From assembly GCA_014730185.1 (NCBI GenBank), contig WJIP01000288.1, positions 1 through 34,346 of the forward strand: DNA of 34,346 nt, in the 5' to 3' direction. Of the stretch, positions 17,224-27,450 are shown in pieces. This stretch comes from Caldithrix sp. Lineage in GTDB: Bacteria; Calditrichota; Calditrichia; Calditrichales; Calditrichaceae. The translations under genes were made by a program, and so were the position numbers. The notes below the pieces were generated by a model that saw only the letters and a list, made by a program, of their open reading frames with translations, ran no database searches and was not told the DNA's origin. Each line of letters opens with the position of its first letter. Position 1 is the stretch's first letter.

Positions 17224-18648
17224 ATGAAACGATTACTGTTAACATTGTTTACGATTTTTACTACGCTCACAGGTCTGTCTGCACAGAGTGCGGAAGAAGC
17301 CATTGACTTAATTTACGATACCCAGGGATTCGGAATCCGGGCACAAAGCATGGGTAATGCGTTTACCGCAGTAGCCGATGATTATTCAGCCATATACTGG
17401 AATCCTGCAGGTCTTGCCCAAATCCGGCATGGTGAAATATACGGCAGTCTATATAATTACAACTTTCAAACCGAGGCTACCTATCAGGGCAATACCATAA
17501 CCGAAAATCAGGCATTTACCAAACTCGGTAGCTTTGGACTGGTTGTACCCTTTCCGGTAGCCCGTGGCAGTTTTGTTATTTCTCTTGGATATCAACGCAT
17601 AAAAGATTTGGGTTCATATCTTGAATTTCAGGGGGTGAATCCCGGCAGCAACAATCTGGCTTTTGATATTTCCAATGATTTTGGGAGTTACGGAGTCCTG
17701 CCTTTTGACAGCCTGTTACAGGAAAGACAAACGAAATCCAATGATGGGGCATTAAGTCAGTTTTCATTCGGGGGAGCCATTGATCTTTCACCCCGATTTT
17801 CTGCAGGATTAACCTTAAATATTTATGGCGGCGATAATACATATACCAGCGATTATGCTCAGGATGATATCAACAACACTAACAATTACATTTTTAATGA
17901 TATCAATGATGAATTCTATTATAACTATTACGATGTGCATCAAAAATTGACGACGAATTACTCCGGGTGGGAAGCAAAAGTAGGTGGTCTTTTCCGGTTA
18001 ACCAACCAATTACGCCTTGGCGGAACCATTACCCTGCCTATGACACTGACCGTGGAAGAAGAATGGTCGGTTGATGATGAACTTTCTTATGATATTGTTC
18101 GAGAGGACGGAGTTTATAATTTTGTGGAGACCGCAGATTTAGGCTCTGGAACGTTCGACTACGAGATTAAAGTGCCTTTCAAGTTCAGTGCCGGCATCGC
18201 TTATCAAACACCGCGGTTTTTAATCAGCGCTGCCGCAGACTACCGGGACTGGACTCAGATGAAATATGATATGCCGGATAACCGTGATCAGAGAGATTAT
18301 GCCGACCTTTTAAATGAAAACAATAGTTTCAGAGAATATTTTCAACCCTCCCTGGCTTATGGCGTGGGAGGTGAGATATCACTGATGCAATCGCAATTAA
18401 AGTTGCGCGGTGGTTATCGTGTTCAGCCAACGCCTTTAAAAAATGTGGACAGTAAATATGATCGGCAGTATCTCTCTGCCGGTATCGGCTTCCTCGTGGA
18501 TAAACAAAGTATGGTGGAAGTTAGTTATGTCACCGGCCTTTGGGAGAATGACCGGTTTCATTATTACGACTGGAATGGACCTCTTATGGAGACATCTGAA
18601 AAATATACAACCAGCAAAATTACCTTCGGGATGCGCATCAAATTTTGA
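17224..18648 (+). CDS. OmpP1/FadL/TodX-family outer-membrane protein
   Basis: A 474-residue barrel protein with signal peptide MKRLLLTLFTIFTTLTGLSA. The diagnostic N-terminal region is GIRAQSMGNAFTAVADDYSA followed by IYWNPAGLAQ, typical of FadL/OmpP1 and the related PorV/UPF0164 proteins. Alternating hydrophobic strands continue to a terminal KITFGMRIKF, the C-terminal Phe signature for barrel assembly. FadL-type proteins move hydrophobic compounds across the outer membrane, while PorV-like members act in type IX secretion; the sequence alone does not settle which. It shares an operon with the low-complexity lipoprotein and ends just before a strong hairpin terminator. Confidence 0.88.
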   Translation: MKRLLLTLFTIFTTLTGLSAQSAEEAIDLIYDTQGFGIRAQSMGNAFTAVADDYSAIYWNPAGLAQIRHGEIYGSLYNYNFQTEATYQGNTITENQAFTKLGSFGLVVPFPVARGSFVISLGYQRIKDLGSYLEFQGVNPGSNNLAFDISNDFGSYGVLPFDSLLQERQTKSNDGALSQFSFGGAIDLSPRFSAGLTLNIYGGDNTYTSDYAQDDINNTNNYIFNDINDEFYYNYYDVHQKLTTNYSGWEAKVGGLFRLTNQLRLGGTITLPMTLTVEEEWSVDDELSYDIVREDGVYNFVETADLGSGTFDYEIKVPFKFSAGIAYQTPRFLISAAADYRDWTQMKYDMPDNRDQRDYADLLNENNSFREYFQPSLAYGVGGEISLMQSQLKLRGGYRVQPTPLKNVDSKYDRQYLSAGIGFLVDKQSMVEVSYVTGLWENDRFHYYDWNGPLMETSEKYTTSKITFGMRIKF

Positions 18649-18684
18649 TCATTGCCAACTATTTAATATTCAAATCATAACTAA

Positions 18685-18721
18685 AAAAGGCCTGCTGGAC
18701 AAACGTTCCGGCAGGCCTTTT
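18685..18721. terminator. Bidirectional intrinsic terminator
   Basis: AAAAGGCCTGC (18685-18695) and GCAGGCCTTTT (18711-18721) form an 11-bp perfect stem with a 15-base loop, inside which TGG/CCG can add three pairs. A-runs on one side and T-runs on the other allow it to stop transcription in both directions. It lies between the converging porin gene (plus) and sdhB (minus). Confidence 0.9.
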
Positions 18722-18738
18722 GCTTGATACACTCAATT

Positions 18739-19497
18739 CTAAGATTTAACCGTTGACTTCCAGTATTCTCTGCGCATCCTTGCAATCGCTGTAATGGGTA
18801 TTTCCTGCGGGCAAACCGCTTCGCACTCACCATGATTTGAACAAGCCCCGAACTTTTCCTCATCCATCTGGGCAACCATGCGCTCAACCCTGCGGGCAGC
18901 TTCCGGCCTACCCTGGGGCAATAAGGCTAAATGCGATACTTTTGCTCCCACAAACAGTGCCGCCGAAGCGTTGGGGCAAGCCGCAACACAAGCGCCGCAG
19001 CCAATGCAGGCTGCCATTTCGAAAGCTTCATCCGCATTTTCCTTTGGCACCAATATGCTGTTGGCCTCCGGAGCACTCCCTGTGCGCACCGTGGTATATC
19101 CACCTTTATTCTGTACTCGATCAAAGGCGCTCCGATCAATAACAAGATCTTTAATAACCGGAAAAGCACGGGCTCTGAACGGTTCAATTACAATGTTTTC
19201 GCCATTCTTGAACTCCCGCATACGCACAGTGCATGTGGTGGCTCCACTGCGTGGTCCATGAGCTGTTCCGTTAATAACCACCCCACAGGTTCCGCAAATA
19301 CCTTCTCTGCAATCATTATCGAATTCAATAGGAACATCATCATTTTTTATCAAACGTTCGTTGAGGACATCAAGCATTTCCAGAAATGACATGTCCGGAT
19401 TAACATCCTCAACAGTATGTTTAACAAACGTCCCTTTGGAATTCTTACTTTCCTGACGCCATACGGTCAAATATACAGTCATATTTTTATTTTCCAT
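18739..19497 (-). CDS. sdhB: Succinate dehydrogenase/fumarate reductase iron-sulfur subunit
   Basis: A 252-residue electron-transfer subunit. The N-terminal ferredoxin fold carries the [2Fe-2S] ligands in DCREGICGTCG plus the Cys of GATTC. The C-terminal half has CIGCGACVAACP for [4Fe-4S] and CSNHGECEAVCP for [3Fe-4S], sharing the later Cys ligands in the standard way. It passes electrons between the flavin subunit and the quinone site in complex II. It is the last gene of the sdhC-sdhA-sdhB set, 12 bases after sdhA, and is followed by a bidirectional terminator. The sequence resembles the Bacteroidetes/epsilon-type enzyme with a single-chain cytochrome b. The physiological direction (succinate oxidation or fumarate reduction) cannot be told from sequence. 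Confidence 0.95.
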   Translation of the reverse strand: MENKNMTVYLTVWRQESKNSKGTFVKHTVEDVNPDMSFLEMLDVLNERLIKNDDVPIEFDNDCREGICGTCGVVINGTAHGPRSGATTCTVRMREFKNGENIVIEPFRARAFPVIKDLVIDRSAFDRVQNKGGYTTVRTGSAPEANSILVPKENADEAFEMAACIGCGACVAACPNASAALFVGAKVSHLALLPQGRPEAARRVERMVAQMDEEKFGACSNHGECEAVCPQEIPITAIARMRREYWKSTVKS

Positions 19498-19509
19498 TTT
19501 CGGGCCTCC

Positions 19510-21423
19510 TTACTTATAACTGCGCTGGGTTGGCGTGACATTTTCAAAATCAAGGGTCTCTTTGTGCAAATCCCATTTTTTACCCAGACCTTTAAACTCC
19601 CAGGCCGCAACATAAGAATAATTTTCATCGTCCCGTAAGGCTTCTCCTTCGGGTGTTTGGCTTTCTTCTCTGAAGTGCCCTCCGCAAGATTCTTTTCGGT
19701 GTAAGGCATCTTCAGCCATCAATTCAGCCAGCTCCAGATAGTCGGCCACCCGGCCGGCGAATTCCAGATTTTTATTCATAGTATCTGCCTTGCCGGCCAC
19801 CTTCACATTCTGCCAGAATTCATCACGCAGTTTTGGTATAGTTTCCAAAGCTTCCTTTAAAATGCTTTCACTCCGTGACATGCCAACCTTATTCCAAAGT
19901 ATATCCCCGATTTCACGATGAAATTCTTTAACGGTTTTAGTACCATTGGTATTCAACAGCTTATCAAATTTTTGACGGACATGATTTTCCGCTTCCTGAA
20001 ATGCCTCATGGTCTTCTTTTACCTCAGGAAGCTCTGTGCCCGCCAGGTAATCGCCTATGGTATAAGGAATGATAAAATATCCATCTGACAATCCCTGCAT
20101 CAATGCGCTTGCTCCAAGGCGATTAGCCCCGTGATCAGAAAAGTTGGCCTCTCCAAGCACATGAAGCCCTGGAATGGTGCTCATTAGATTATAATCAACC
20201 CAGAGGCCGCCCATGGTGTAATGCACGGCTGGGAAGATACGCATGGGAACCTCATAAGCATTTTCTGCCGTAATTTCTTCATACATTTCAAATAAATTCC
20301 CATAGCGCTCTTCGATAGTTTTTCGGCCGAAATCCCGGATAGCATCGCGGAAATCAAGATAAACAGCCAGCCCGGTCTCGCCCACGCCGCGTCCTTCATC
20401 ACAAACCTGTTTTGCATTTCGTGAAGCCACATCCCGCGGCACCATATTGCCGAAAGTGGGATATTTTCTTTCCAAGTAATAATCACGATCTTCCTCCGGA
20501 ATATCATTAGGAGGCCGATTATCATCTTTATTTTTGGGCACCCATACGCGGCCATCATTCCGGAGGCTCTCGCTCATCAGGGTTAACTTGGATTGATAGT
20601 CTCCCGATCTCGGAATACATGTGGGATGAATTTGCACATAACAAGGGTTGCCGAATAATGCGCCTTTTTTGTGCGCTCTCCATATAGCTGTAGCGTTTGA
20701 GTTAATGGCCATGGTTGATAGATAATAAGCCGTGCCATAACCGCCGGTGGCTAAAACCACAGCATCAGCCACATGCCTTTCATAATCACCGGTGACCAGA
20801 TTACGGGTAATGATTCCCCGGGCCTTGCCATCCACAATCACCAAATCGATCATTTCCTGACGGGGATACATTTCCACTGTTCCGGCATCTACCTGCTGCA
20901 TTAAGGCGCTGTAAGCTCCGAGCAACAGTTGCTGGCCGGTCTGACCTCGGGCATAAAAAGTGCGTGATACAAGGGCCCCGCCAAAAGAACGCTGAGCAAA
21001 CAAACCGCCATATTCCCGGGCAAAGGGGACCCCCTGGGCCACGGCCTGATCGATGATCAAATTACTGTTTTGCGCCAGACGATACACATTAGCTTCCCGT
21101 GCACGGTAATCGCCTCCTTTAATGGTATCATAAAACAAACGCCATACGCTATCGCCGTCATTTTGATAATTTTTGGCGGCATTAATGCCTCCCTGAGCCG
21201 CAATACTATGGGCTCTTCGAGAGCTGTCCTGAATGCAATAATTCTTAACGTGATACCCCAATTCACCGAGTGAAGCCGCCGCTGAAGCACCGGCCAGCCC
21301 GGTACCAACCACAATAATGGAAAATTTACGTTTATTCTTGGGGTTAACCACTTTCATATCAAATCTATGTTTATCCCATTTTTCGGCCAAGGGACCATTG
21401 GGTATCTTCGAATCTAATTTCAT
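19510..21423 (-). CDS. sdhA: Succinate dehydrogenase/fumarate reductase flavoprotein subunit
   Basis: A 637-residue flavoprotein. The dinucleotide-binding motif is [13 protein letters not shown] at about residue 38. H72 in [12 protein letters not shown] is the covalent FAD attachment site. The substrate region includes [15 protein letters not shown], and the end contains the typical GGHFREES segment. It interconverts succinate and fumarate at the inner membrane as the catalytic subunit of complex II. It overlaps sdhC by four bases (ATGA) and leads into sdhB after 12 bases, so all three are translated from one message. Several long open frames on the opposite strand of this gene are shadows. 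Confidence 0.97.
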   Translation of the reverse strand: MKLDSKIPNGPLAEKWDKHRFDMKVVNPKNKRKFSIIVVGTGLAGASAAASLGELGYHVKNYCIQDSSRRAHSIAAQGGINAAKNYQNDGDSVWRLFYDTIKGGDYRAREANVYRLAQNSNLIIDQAVAQGVPFAREYGGLFAQRSFGGALVSRTFYARGQTGQQLLLGAYSALMQQVDAGTVEMYPRQEMIDLVIVDGKARGIITRNLVTGDYERHVADAVVLATGGYGTAYYLSTMAINSNATAIWRAHKKGALFGNPCYVQIHPTCIPRSGDYQSKLTLMSESLRNDGRVWVPKNKDDNRPPNDIPEEDRDYYLERKYPTFGNMVPRDVASRNAKQVCDEGRGVGETGLAVYLDFRDAIRDFGRKTIEERYGNLFEMYEEITAENAYEVPMRIFPAVHYTMGGLWVDYNLMSTIPGLHVLGEANFSDHGANRLGASALMQGLSDGYFIIPYTIGDYLAGTELPEVKEDHEAFQEAENHVRQKFDKLLNTNGTKTVKEFHREIGDILWNKVGMSRSESILKEALETIPKLRDEFWQNVKVAGKADTMNKNLEFAGRVADYLELAELMAEDALHRKESCGGHFREESQTPEGEALRDDENYSYVAAWEFKGLGKKWDLHKETLDFENVTPTQRSYK

Positions 21424-22115
21424 ACTGTCCCTCCTGTTGTCATAAATATAAATAAAGGAAGAAATAGAAAGCCCACAGCCATTACAATCGCAAATACAAC
21501 GCCAAGGCCGTATACAAAAGGCGTAAACCGTTTCCCGTCAAGGCCCAGGGACTGGAAGGCACTCCAAAATCCATGGCTCAGATGAAATCCAAGTAAGGCC
21601 ATCACAATAATATAGAGAATCACATTAATAATATTTCCAAAAAACTGGTAAACAATAACATACAAATCTCTGATTTCATGATCATAACCGGCGGGTGTAT
21701 AATAAACCACTTCACCAAACTTAAAATGTAACAGATGCCATACCAGAAAAACCATAATAACGACTCCGGTATATATCATTGTCACTGATCCGATGCTGCG
21801 CCGGCTCGTATTTTTTGCCCATTTAACTTTACGGTAGCCCTCGGGCCGGGCCTGCCAGTTATTCCAGGTTACAATGATAGCATACACAAAATGAATCAGA
21901 AAAACAGCAGCCAATAAAAATTCGGCAATATAGATAATACTGCCGGTTTCCTGAGTAAGAATATGGGCATAAATGTTGAAAGGGTCCTTATCGGGCAGCA
22001 AGAGCTGTAAATTTCCGATTAAATGGATTACAATAAATCCGCTCAATAATAACCCTGTTACGCCCATAAAGATTTTCTTGCCCAGCGTTGAAAATACAGA
22101 CATGGAAATCTTCAT
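21420..22115 (-). CDS. sdhC: Succinate dehydrogenase cytochrome b subunit, B-type
   Basis: A 231-residue membrane anchor with five hydrophobic helices. Conserved His in or near the helices ([43 protein letters not shown]) are suitable ligands for two b hemes. This single-chain, di-heme arrangement marks type B complex II, as in Bacteroidetes and Wolinella, where menaquinone is the usual partner. It is the first gene of the operon. CGGAG lies about ten bases before the ATG. The 468-base region upstream holds its promoter on the minus strand, shared as a divergent region with the receiver gene at 22585. Confidence 0.94.
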   Translation of the reverse strand: MKISMSVFSTLGKKIFMGVTGLLLSGFIVIHLIGNLQLLLPDKDPFNIYAHILTQETGSIIYIAEFLLAAVFLIHFVYAIIVTWNNWQARPEGYRKVKWAKNTSRRSIGSVTMIYTGVVIMVFLVWHLLHFKFGEVVYYTPAGYDHEIRDLYVIVYQFFGNIINVILYIIVMALLGFHLSHGFWSAFQSLGLDGKRFTPFVYGLGVVFAIVMAVGFLFLPLFIFMTTGGTV

Positions 22116-22519
22116 AGTATGCGCTCCGATTATTAAGTTAATTCTTCAGCATTAAGTTTGTTTTGTATTGGTGTATTTTAAATATCCTTTTGGAAAATGG
22201 GAAAAGTCTTTTAGCAAAGTTTCTATTTTATTGAATATACAACTTATTTTAAAATACATCAACCGATTTTTCAGAATATTCACCCACCCGTTCAATTCTT
22301 TTAACCAGGCCTGCTTTCTGTATTTTATTAGATGCTATCGGAATAAATAATCTGTATAATAATGGTAATGTTACCTGGACCGTTTCTTGCAGCTTTTTTT
22401 ACCTTAGTCCCTATATTATTTAAACCGAAAATATATATATAGCGATATTATTGTTTTTACTAAAATAAGGCATTGGAAATTCTGATCAACTGTATAAAAA
22501 AAATTCAATTTCCCCTGTA
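22116..22519. other. Divergent intergenic region between sdhC and receiver gene
   Basis: No gene is supported here: every frame is short and very AT-rich. The region must contain the sdhC promoter on the minus strand, but no single good -35/-10 pair stands out. A small interrupted palindrome, GGTAA-tg-TTACC (22364-22375), is the only symmetric site noticed. An alternating AT run lies near 22430-22440. Confidence 0.5.
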
Positions 22520-22548
22520 TTGAGTCGACAATGTGCATACAATACAAT
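22520..22548 (+). promoter_or_regulatory. Sigma-70-type promoter for the receiver gene
   Basis: TTGAGT (22520-22525), a spacer of exactly 17 bases, and TACAAT (22543-22548) match the -35/-10 consensus at four and five of six positions. Transcription would begin near 22555, about 30 bases before the ATG at 22585. Confidence 0.5.
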
Positions 22549-22584
22549 AAAATCTTTTGATGTGGAAAAGAAAGCTAGTTGCAA

Positions 22585-22941
22585 ATGCCAAAAATACTTG
22601 TCGTAGATGATTGTACCGAAGTGCTCGAAGTATTAAATGATTTTCTGTCTTTGCGGGGCTATGAAGTTATCTTAGCCCGGAACGGTAAAATCGGTTTGGA
22701 AAAATACCGTAATGAAAGGCCCGAATTAGCTATTATTGATGTGGAAATGCCGGTTATGGATGGCTATCAATTATCCAAAGAAATTAAAAACGACAACCCA
22801 CAATTTCCCATTCTCATTATCACTGCTATGATAAAAAAATATCCAAAGAGTTATTTTTCGGATGTGGGTGTAAACAATGTACTTTTTAAACCCATAAGTT
22901 TCGATACGCTTAACGCCGAATTAGACAAAATCTTTACTTGA
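22585..22941 (+). CDS. Single-domain response regulator (receiver only)
   Basis: A 118-residue CheY-like receiver with acidic pair D8/D9, phospho-acceptor D52 (IIDVEMPVMDG), a Thr in LIITAM, and the Lys in LFKPIS. No output domain follows, so it would act by protein contact or as a phosphate relay. The ATG at 22585 is used; a TTG two codons upstream is in frame. No kinase gene adjoins it. The acyl-CoA synthetase gene starts 81 bases later on the same strand, but nothing in the sequence shows a functional link. Confidence 0.9.
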   Translation: MPKILVVDDCTEVLEVLNDFLSLRGYEVILARNGKIGLEKYRNERPELAIIDVEMPVMDGYQLSKEIKNDNPQFPILIITAMIKKYPKSYFSDVGVNNVLFKPISFDTLNAELDKIFT

Positions 22942-23022
22942 TTCGCATCTTTAATCATCCTACTTTTCTCTTTTTTCTTAGAACATAATTTGCTGATATT
23001 ATCTCAAACAGGAGAAACGGCT

Positions 23023-25128
23023 ATGCATCGTTTACAATCTTTTTTATATCCCCAATCCATTGCAGTCATTGGCGCTTCACGAAAAGATGGTTCCTTAGGT
23101 AAAATGTTCTTAACGGCCATTCAACGTATGAATTATAAAGGGGATATATTACCGGTAAATCCTAAAGCGGAATCCATTGATGGTCTTAACGTTTATCCAT
23201 CTATAGATAAGCTGCCGCAAAAGCCCGATTTAGCTGTTATTCTTCTGCCTCAAAAATTTGTTCTAAATACGGTTGAGGAATTGGGACAAAGCGATATCCG
23301 AAATATCATTGTCATCAGTGCCGGCTTTAAAGAATTAGGGCAAGAAGGTATTGAGCGGGAAAAACAATTAATCGCCCTTAAAGAACGATTTAATCTCAAT
23401 ATTTTAGGGCCCAACTGTATGGGTATTTTTAACACCCACAAGGATGTTTTACTGAATGGAACGTTTTCACCAACCCTGCCTCAGCCCGGTCATATTGCTT
23501 ACATTTCACAAAGCGGCGCTCTGGGTGTAGCTATACTTGAACTTGCCCAACAAACAGATCTTGGTTTTTCGGCTTTTGTCAGCACAGGAAATAAGGCGGA
23601 TATAAGTGACACCGAGGTGATTGAGTTTTTAAAAGACGATAACAATACACATGTAATTACCCTTTATCTCGAAAGTGTGGATTATCCACCGCATTTTATG
23701 AATATCTGTCGGGAAACCGCAAAAATCAAACCCGTATTGGCTCTGAAAGCAGGCCGAACTAAAAGTGGCTTAAAAGCGGCCAGCTCACACACTGGGGCGT
23801 TGGCTAATCCCGAATATATTATGGATGGTTTTTTTAAACAGAGTGGGGTTATACGAAAAAACAACCTGCAGGAAATGTTTGAGGCCGCCAGAGCATTGGC
23901 TAAACAACCACTGCCCAAAGATAACCGTACGGTCGTAATAACCAATGCCGGAGGCCCCGGTATACTGGCCAGTGATATGATTGAGGATGAAGGGCTGCAA
24001 TTAGCCGAACTAACCCCGCAAATTCAAAAAAAATTGACAGAGATATTACCGGAAGAGGCTTCCGTTAAAAATCCGATCGATATGATTGCCGGTGCTGATC
24101 ATAAAACTTATGAACAGGTTGCAGAATTGGTTTTAAATGAAGAATATGTGGACAGTGTTATTTTGATTATTGTAAAACCGCCTGTGCAGACCACCCCAAA
24201 AGAGATCGTTGATGCCATCAGTCCATTAGCGCAAAATTGCGGCAAAACCATTATAGCCACATTAATGGCTGCCAAGGATAACAATAGCGGTTTGAAGCAA
24301 TTTATAGATGCCGGAATCCCGGTTTTCGATTACCCGGAATCAGCCGTCAAAGCATTATCCACAATGTGGCAATACCAGAACATCCAGCAACGTATGCGTA
24401 AATCTGACGCCATAGTCGTGACTCCTCATTCCGATTACCCCCAGACCAATGAACTTAAACAAAATAATACACAGGCACCGGTCCGGGAACTTCTTGAAAT
24501 GCTTAGAGCTTACAGTCTGGAAATCCCGGCCTACCGTATCGATAACTCTCTGGACGGATTATTGGACTTCATGCAAAAACATAAAAGGCCTTTCGCTCTC
24601 AAGATTGCCAATCAAGAAATCGTGCATAAAAGTGATTTAGGCTTGTTACAGTTGAATATCAATACACCTGAACAGATGACCAGCGCTTTTAATGCCATCA
24701 AAGATATTGCCAAACGAGACATACTGGGAAATAATGAGCCTCAATTTCTGGTTCAGGAACAATTGTCTCCATCTGTTGAATTGGTTATCGGTGGAAAACG
24801 TGATCCGCAATTTGGTCCCATCGTCATGGCTGGCATAGGAGGTGTATTTGTGGAAATATTAAAAGATGTTACTTTTCGCTTAGCTCCAGTCAACGTCAGT
24901 GAAGCGGGAATGATGCTGCAGGAGCTTAAGGCACAAGCTATGTTAAATGGGGCCCGCGGCAATCCTGTTGTTGATCGCCGTAAACTATCCTTCGCCATTT
25001 CACAATTCAGCCTTCTTATGGCGGAGCATCCGGAGATCATCGAAATGGATTTAAATCCTTTGATCTGGTCTGCCGAAAATCAGGTTCCGGTTGCTGTTGA
25101 CGTCCGGGCGACCGTAACCACCAAATAA
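23023..25128 (+). CDS. ADP-forming acyl-CoA (acetyl-CoA) synthetase, alpha-beta fusion
   Basis: A 701-residue fusion of both subunits of NDP-forming acyl-CoA synthetase. The CoA-binding Rossmann domain is at the start (SIAVIGASRKDGSLGK). Two succinyl-CoA-synthetase-like domains follow, with the phosphorylated His H256 in SSHTGALAN. The C-terminal ATP-grasp domain (about 480-700) contains FALKIANQEIVHKSDLG. Its loop reads KSDLGLL where relatives usually have KSDVGGV, a small departure that may affect nucleotide binding. The enzyme converts acyl-CoA, ADP and phosphate to acid, CoA and ATP, typical of archaea and fermenting bacteria. AGGAG nine bases before the ATG at 23023 sets the start. Substrate range is unknown. 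Confidence 0.9.
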   Translation: MHRLQSFLYPQSIAVIGASRKDGSLGKMFLTAIQRMNYKGDILPVNPKAESIDGLNVYPSIDKLPQKPDLAVILLPQKFVLNTVEELGQSDIRNIIVISAGFKELGQEGIEREKQLIALKERFNLNILGPNCMGIFNTHKDVLLNGTFSPTLPQPGHIAYISQSGALGVAILELAQQTDLGFSAFVSTGNKADISDTEVIEFLKDDNNTHVITLYLESVDYPPHFMNICRETAKIKPVLALKAGRTKSGLKAASSHTGALANPEYIMDGFFKQSGVIRKNNLQEMFEAARALAKQPLPKDNRTVVITNAGGPGILASDMIEDEGLQLAELTPQIQKKLTEILPEEASVKNPIDMIAGADHKTYEQVAELVLNEEYVDSVILIIVKPPVQTTPKEIVDAISPLAQNCGKTIIATLMAAKDNNSGLKQFIDAGIPVFDYPESAVKALSTMWQYQNIQQRMRKSDAIVVTPHSDYPQTNELKQNNTQAPVRELLEMLRAYSLEIPAYRIDNSLDGLLDFMQKHKRPFALKIANQEIVHKSDLGLLQLNINTPEQMTSAFNAIKDIAKRDILGNNEPQFLVQEQLSPSVELVIGGKRDPQFGPIVMAGIGGVFVEILKDVTFRLAPVNVSEAGMMLQELKAQAMLNGARGNPVVDRRKLSFAISQFSLLMAEHPEIIEMDLNPLIWSAENQVPVAVDVRATVTTK

Positions 25129-25222
25129 GGTTCAACAGAAATGTTACCAGGAACGATAGGGACTGTGTTTGGTTAAATATTTCAATTTGAACAGTAAACC
25201 CGACAACTGCTGGGAAAATGCA

Positions 25223-27445
25223 ATGCGAGCCATCGTAAAATATGTCATATTTCTTTTCTGGATACTGTACCTATCCGGCTTGGTCCGGGCCCAAAATTAT
25301 CTTTGGCCCACCAATGCCAGCCAACACTTAACATCCAGTTTCTGTGAGTACCGCCCCGGACATTACCACTCTGCTATTGACATAAAAACCTGGGGGCAGG
25401 TAGGTTATCCCATTTATGCTATAGATGACGGTATCATAAGCAGAATACGTGTATCACCTTTTGGCTACGGCAAGGTAATCTATATTCGTTTAAATGATGG
25501 TCGTTATGCCGTTTATGCCCATCTTAAGAAATTTCCGCAAGTTATTGAAAAAGCACTTCGCCAGGAACAAATTCGTCGCGAACGCTACACCATAACCTGG
25601 AAACCCGAACATTGGCCGGTTAAAAAAGGGCAGATAATCGGCTATACGGGAGAAACCGGTATCGGGGTACCTCATTTGCATTTCGAAATTCGTGATGCAA
25701 ACCATCGTCCCTTGAATCCCCTAAAGTTTTATGATGTTGTTGAAGATAACATTAGCCCCGTTATACGCTCGTTGATGGTCATCCCCCTGCATGCTGACAG
25801 TCGTGTTAACGGAACCTTCAAACCACAGCGTTTTGCTCTTTTCAAAAGTAAAAACGGTGTTTTCCGGGTAAAAGGAAAAATAAAAGTGAACGGGCCTGTG
25901 GGCCTGGCCATCCGCGGATATGACCAGGCAGATGGCGTGTATAATAAATTCGCATTTTATGAAACACTTTTGCATGTGAATCAAAAACCCAAATATCATA
26001 TCCGCTATGACCGCCTGAATTTCGACGATACGCGACTGATCGATATTGAAATCCATTATCCCACCCGAATACATACCCGGCAGGTTTATCACAAACTATA
26101 TATTGAAAAACATAACATACTCGATTTTTTCGACCGATCGCTCGGTGATGGGATTATTCAAGCTTCCGGTAAAAACATACCCATAGAGATAACGGTTCGT
26201 GATTTTGACGGCAATACATCCGAGCTCAAAACGACTCTAATTGCCAACGGCGTTAAACCGGCTCGTACAAAATTAATCACTGCTTACAAAAATCATATTT
26301 ACGCCAAACTGGAATTACCCGATAGTCTCAAATCATTGCAATTTTTTAGCAGCACGTCAGGTAAAAAGTGGTCCCCCATTGATCATTTCGAACTGATCGA
26401 CCGGCAATTTTTTGGTAACCGTCAAAATATGATTGCGAAAATTCCGGCGGTCAGCAAAACCCATGACTATTTAAGAACCACCCTTGAGACCGATAAAGGT
26501 GAATCCATATCCACCGTAACCGCATTAACCGGTAATCCTCATCCCCATATTATGTTTAACCTTACAAATATGGGTAAATATTTGCTTTTACAATTTGATG
26601 GTATCAGTGATCGGCCCGACCTCAATTTACAATTACAAACCGAACAGAAAACATGGCAAATTAAACCGTATATTTATAACCAGGGTTTTGAATACGTCCT
26701 CCGTCCCCATAATATCTCAACCGGTCCATTTCGCATTAAATTGCATACGACGTCAAATAATTTGGTCGACACAAGCTTTGCCGTTTACCGCTTTACTCCC
26801 GGCCAGGCTGATACGCTGCAGCTTTTTGATGAACATTTATTATGTCTGAGCAACCGCAAAAGTCTTTACGATACATTATTTATTCAGGCACAGAAACAGT
26901 TGCCTCAAACCAAAGAAGAAACAGAACTATTAAGTGCTGCTTACCAATTGACTCCAAGGGATCGGATACTGCGGAATGGTATCTCTGTTGGGCTGAAATA
27001 CGATGCCGGCTCATACCGGCACTCTCAGATTGGTTTGTATAAAATGGATGAAAATAACAAATTGCATATGGCAAGCCGGTCGATTGACTCCACCCGAAGT
27101 CTGGCCTGGGGGAAAACCCGAAATCTGGGAACATTTGTGGTTGCCACCGATACGGTTAAACCGGTTTTGGAAATCAAGCGCCCGTATGCAGGGCAGGTTT
27201 TAACACAATTGAAGTCAATACGGTTTTACGCGGTTGATGAACTATCCGGCATTGGCAGCGATCAAAACATCGATATTCGCATTAATGGGAAATTCATCAT
27301 TCCGGAATGGGATCCTGAGAAAGATATAATTACCGGCAGGCCTCATTTCGATTTGCAATCGGGCGATCATCAAATTGTAATCCGTGTAAAGGATAGAGCA
27401 GGCAATCAAAACAAAAAATCATTCACCATTCGAATAGCTGAATAA
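25223..27445 (+). CDS. Secreted M23-family metallopeptidase with long C-terminal extension
   Basis: The 740-residue protein begins with signal peptide MRAIVKYVIFLFWILYLSGLVRA; GGGAAA before the ATG at 25223 supports this start over the longer open frame. The M23 (lysostaphin/LytM-type) domain spans about residues 30-175. Zn ligands H49 and D53 (HSAIDIK) and the H151-L-H153 motif (PHLHFEI) are intact, so it is probably an active peptidoglycan endopeptidase in the periplasm. The last 550 residues are beta-rich repeats of no known family, with one Ig-like segment near the end (VKPVLEIKRPYAGQVL to FTIRIAE) that could position the enzyme. The rhomboid gene begins five bases after its stop. Confidence 0.9.
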   Translation: MRAIVKYVIFLFWILYLSGLVRAQNYLWPTNASQHLTSSFCEYRPGHYHSAIDIKTWGQVGYPIYAIDDGIISRIRVSPFGYGKVIYIRLNDGRYAVYAHLKKFPQVIEKALRQEQIRRERYTITWKPEHWPVKKGQIIGYTGETGIGVPHLHFEIRDANHRPLNPLKFYDVVEDNISPVIRSLMVIPLHADSRVNGTFKPQRFALFKSKNGVFRVKGKIKVNGPVGLAIRGYDQADGVYNKFAFYETLLHVNQKPKYHIRYDRLNFDDTRLIDIEIHYPTRIHTRQVYHKLYIEKHNILDFFDRSLGDGIIQASGKNIPIEITVRDFDGNTSELKTTLIANGVKPARTKLITAYKNHIYAKLELPDSLKSLQFFSSTSGKKWSPIDHFELIDRQFFGNRQNMIAKIPAVSKTHDYLRTTLETDKGESISTVTALTGNPHPHIMFNLTNMGKYLLLQFDGISDRPDLNLQLQTEQKTWQIKPYIYNQGFEYVLRPHNISTGPFRIKLHTTSNNLVDTSFAVYRFTPGQADTLQLFDEHLLCLSNRKSLYDTLFIQAQKQLPQTKEETELLSAAYQLTPRDRILRNGISVGLKYDAGSYRHSQIGLYKMDENNKLHMASRSIDSTRSLAWGKTRNLGTFVVATDTVKPVLEIKRPYAGQVLTQLKSIRFYAVDELSGIGSDQNIDIRINGKFIIPEWDPEKDIITGRPHFDLQSGDHQIVIRVKDRAGNQNKKSFTIRIAE

Positions 27446-27450
27446 ATATT

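Noticed and set aside
18837-19389. Long open frames on the plus strand opposite sdhB
   Set aside because: The minus-strand frame has all three Fe-S cluster motifs; the opposite frames have no family features and are shadows of codon bias.
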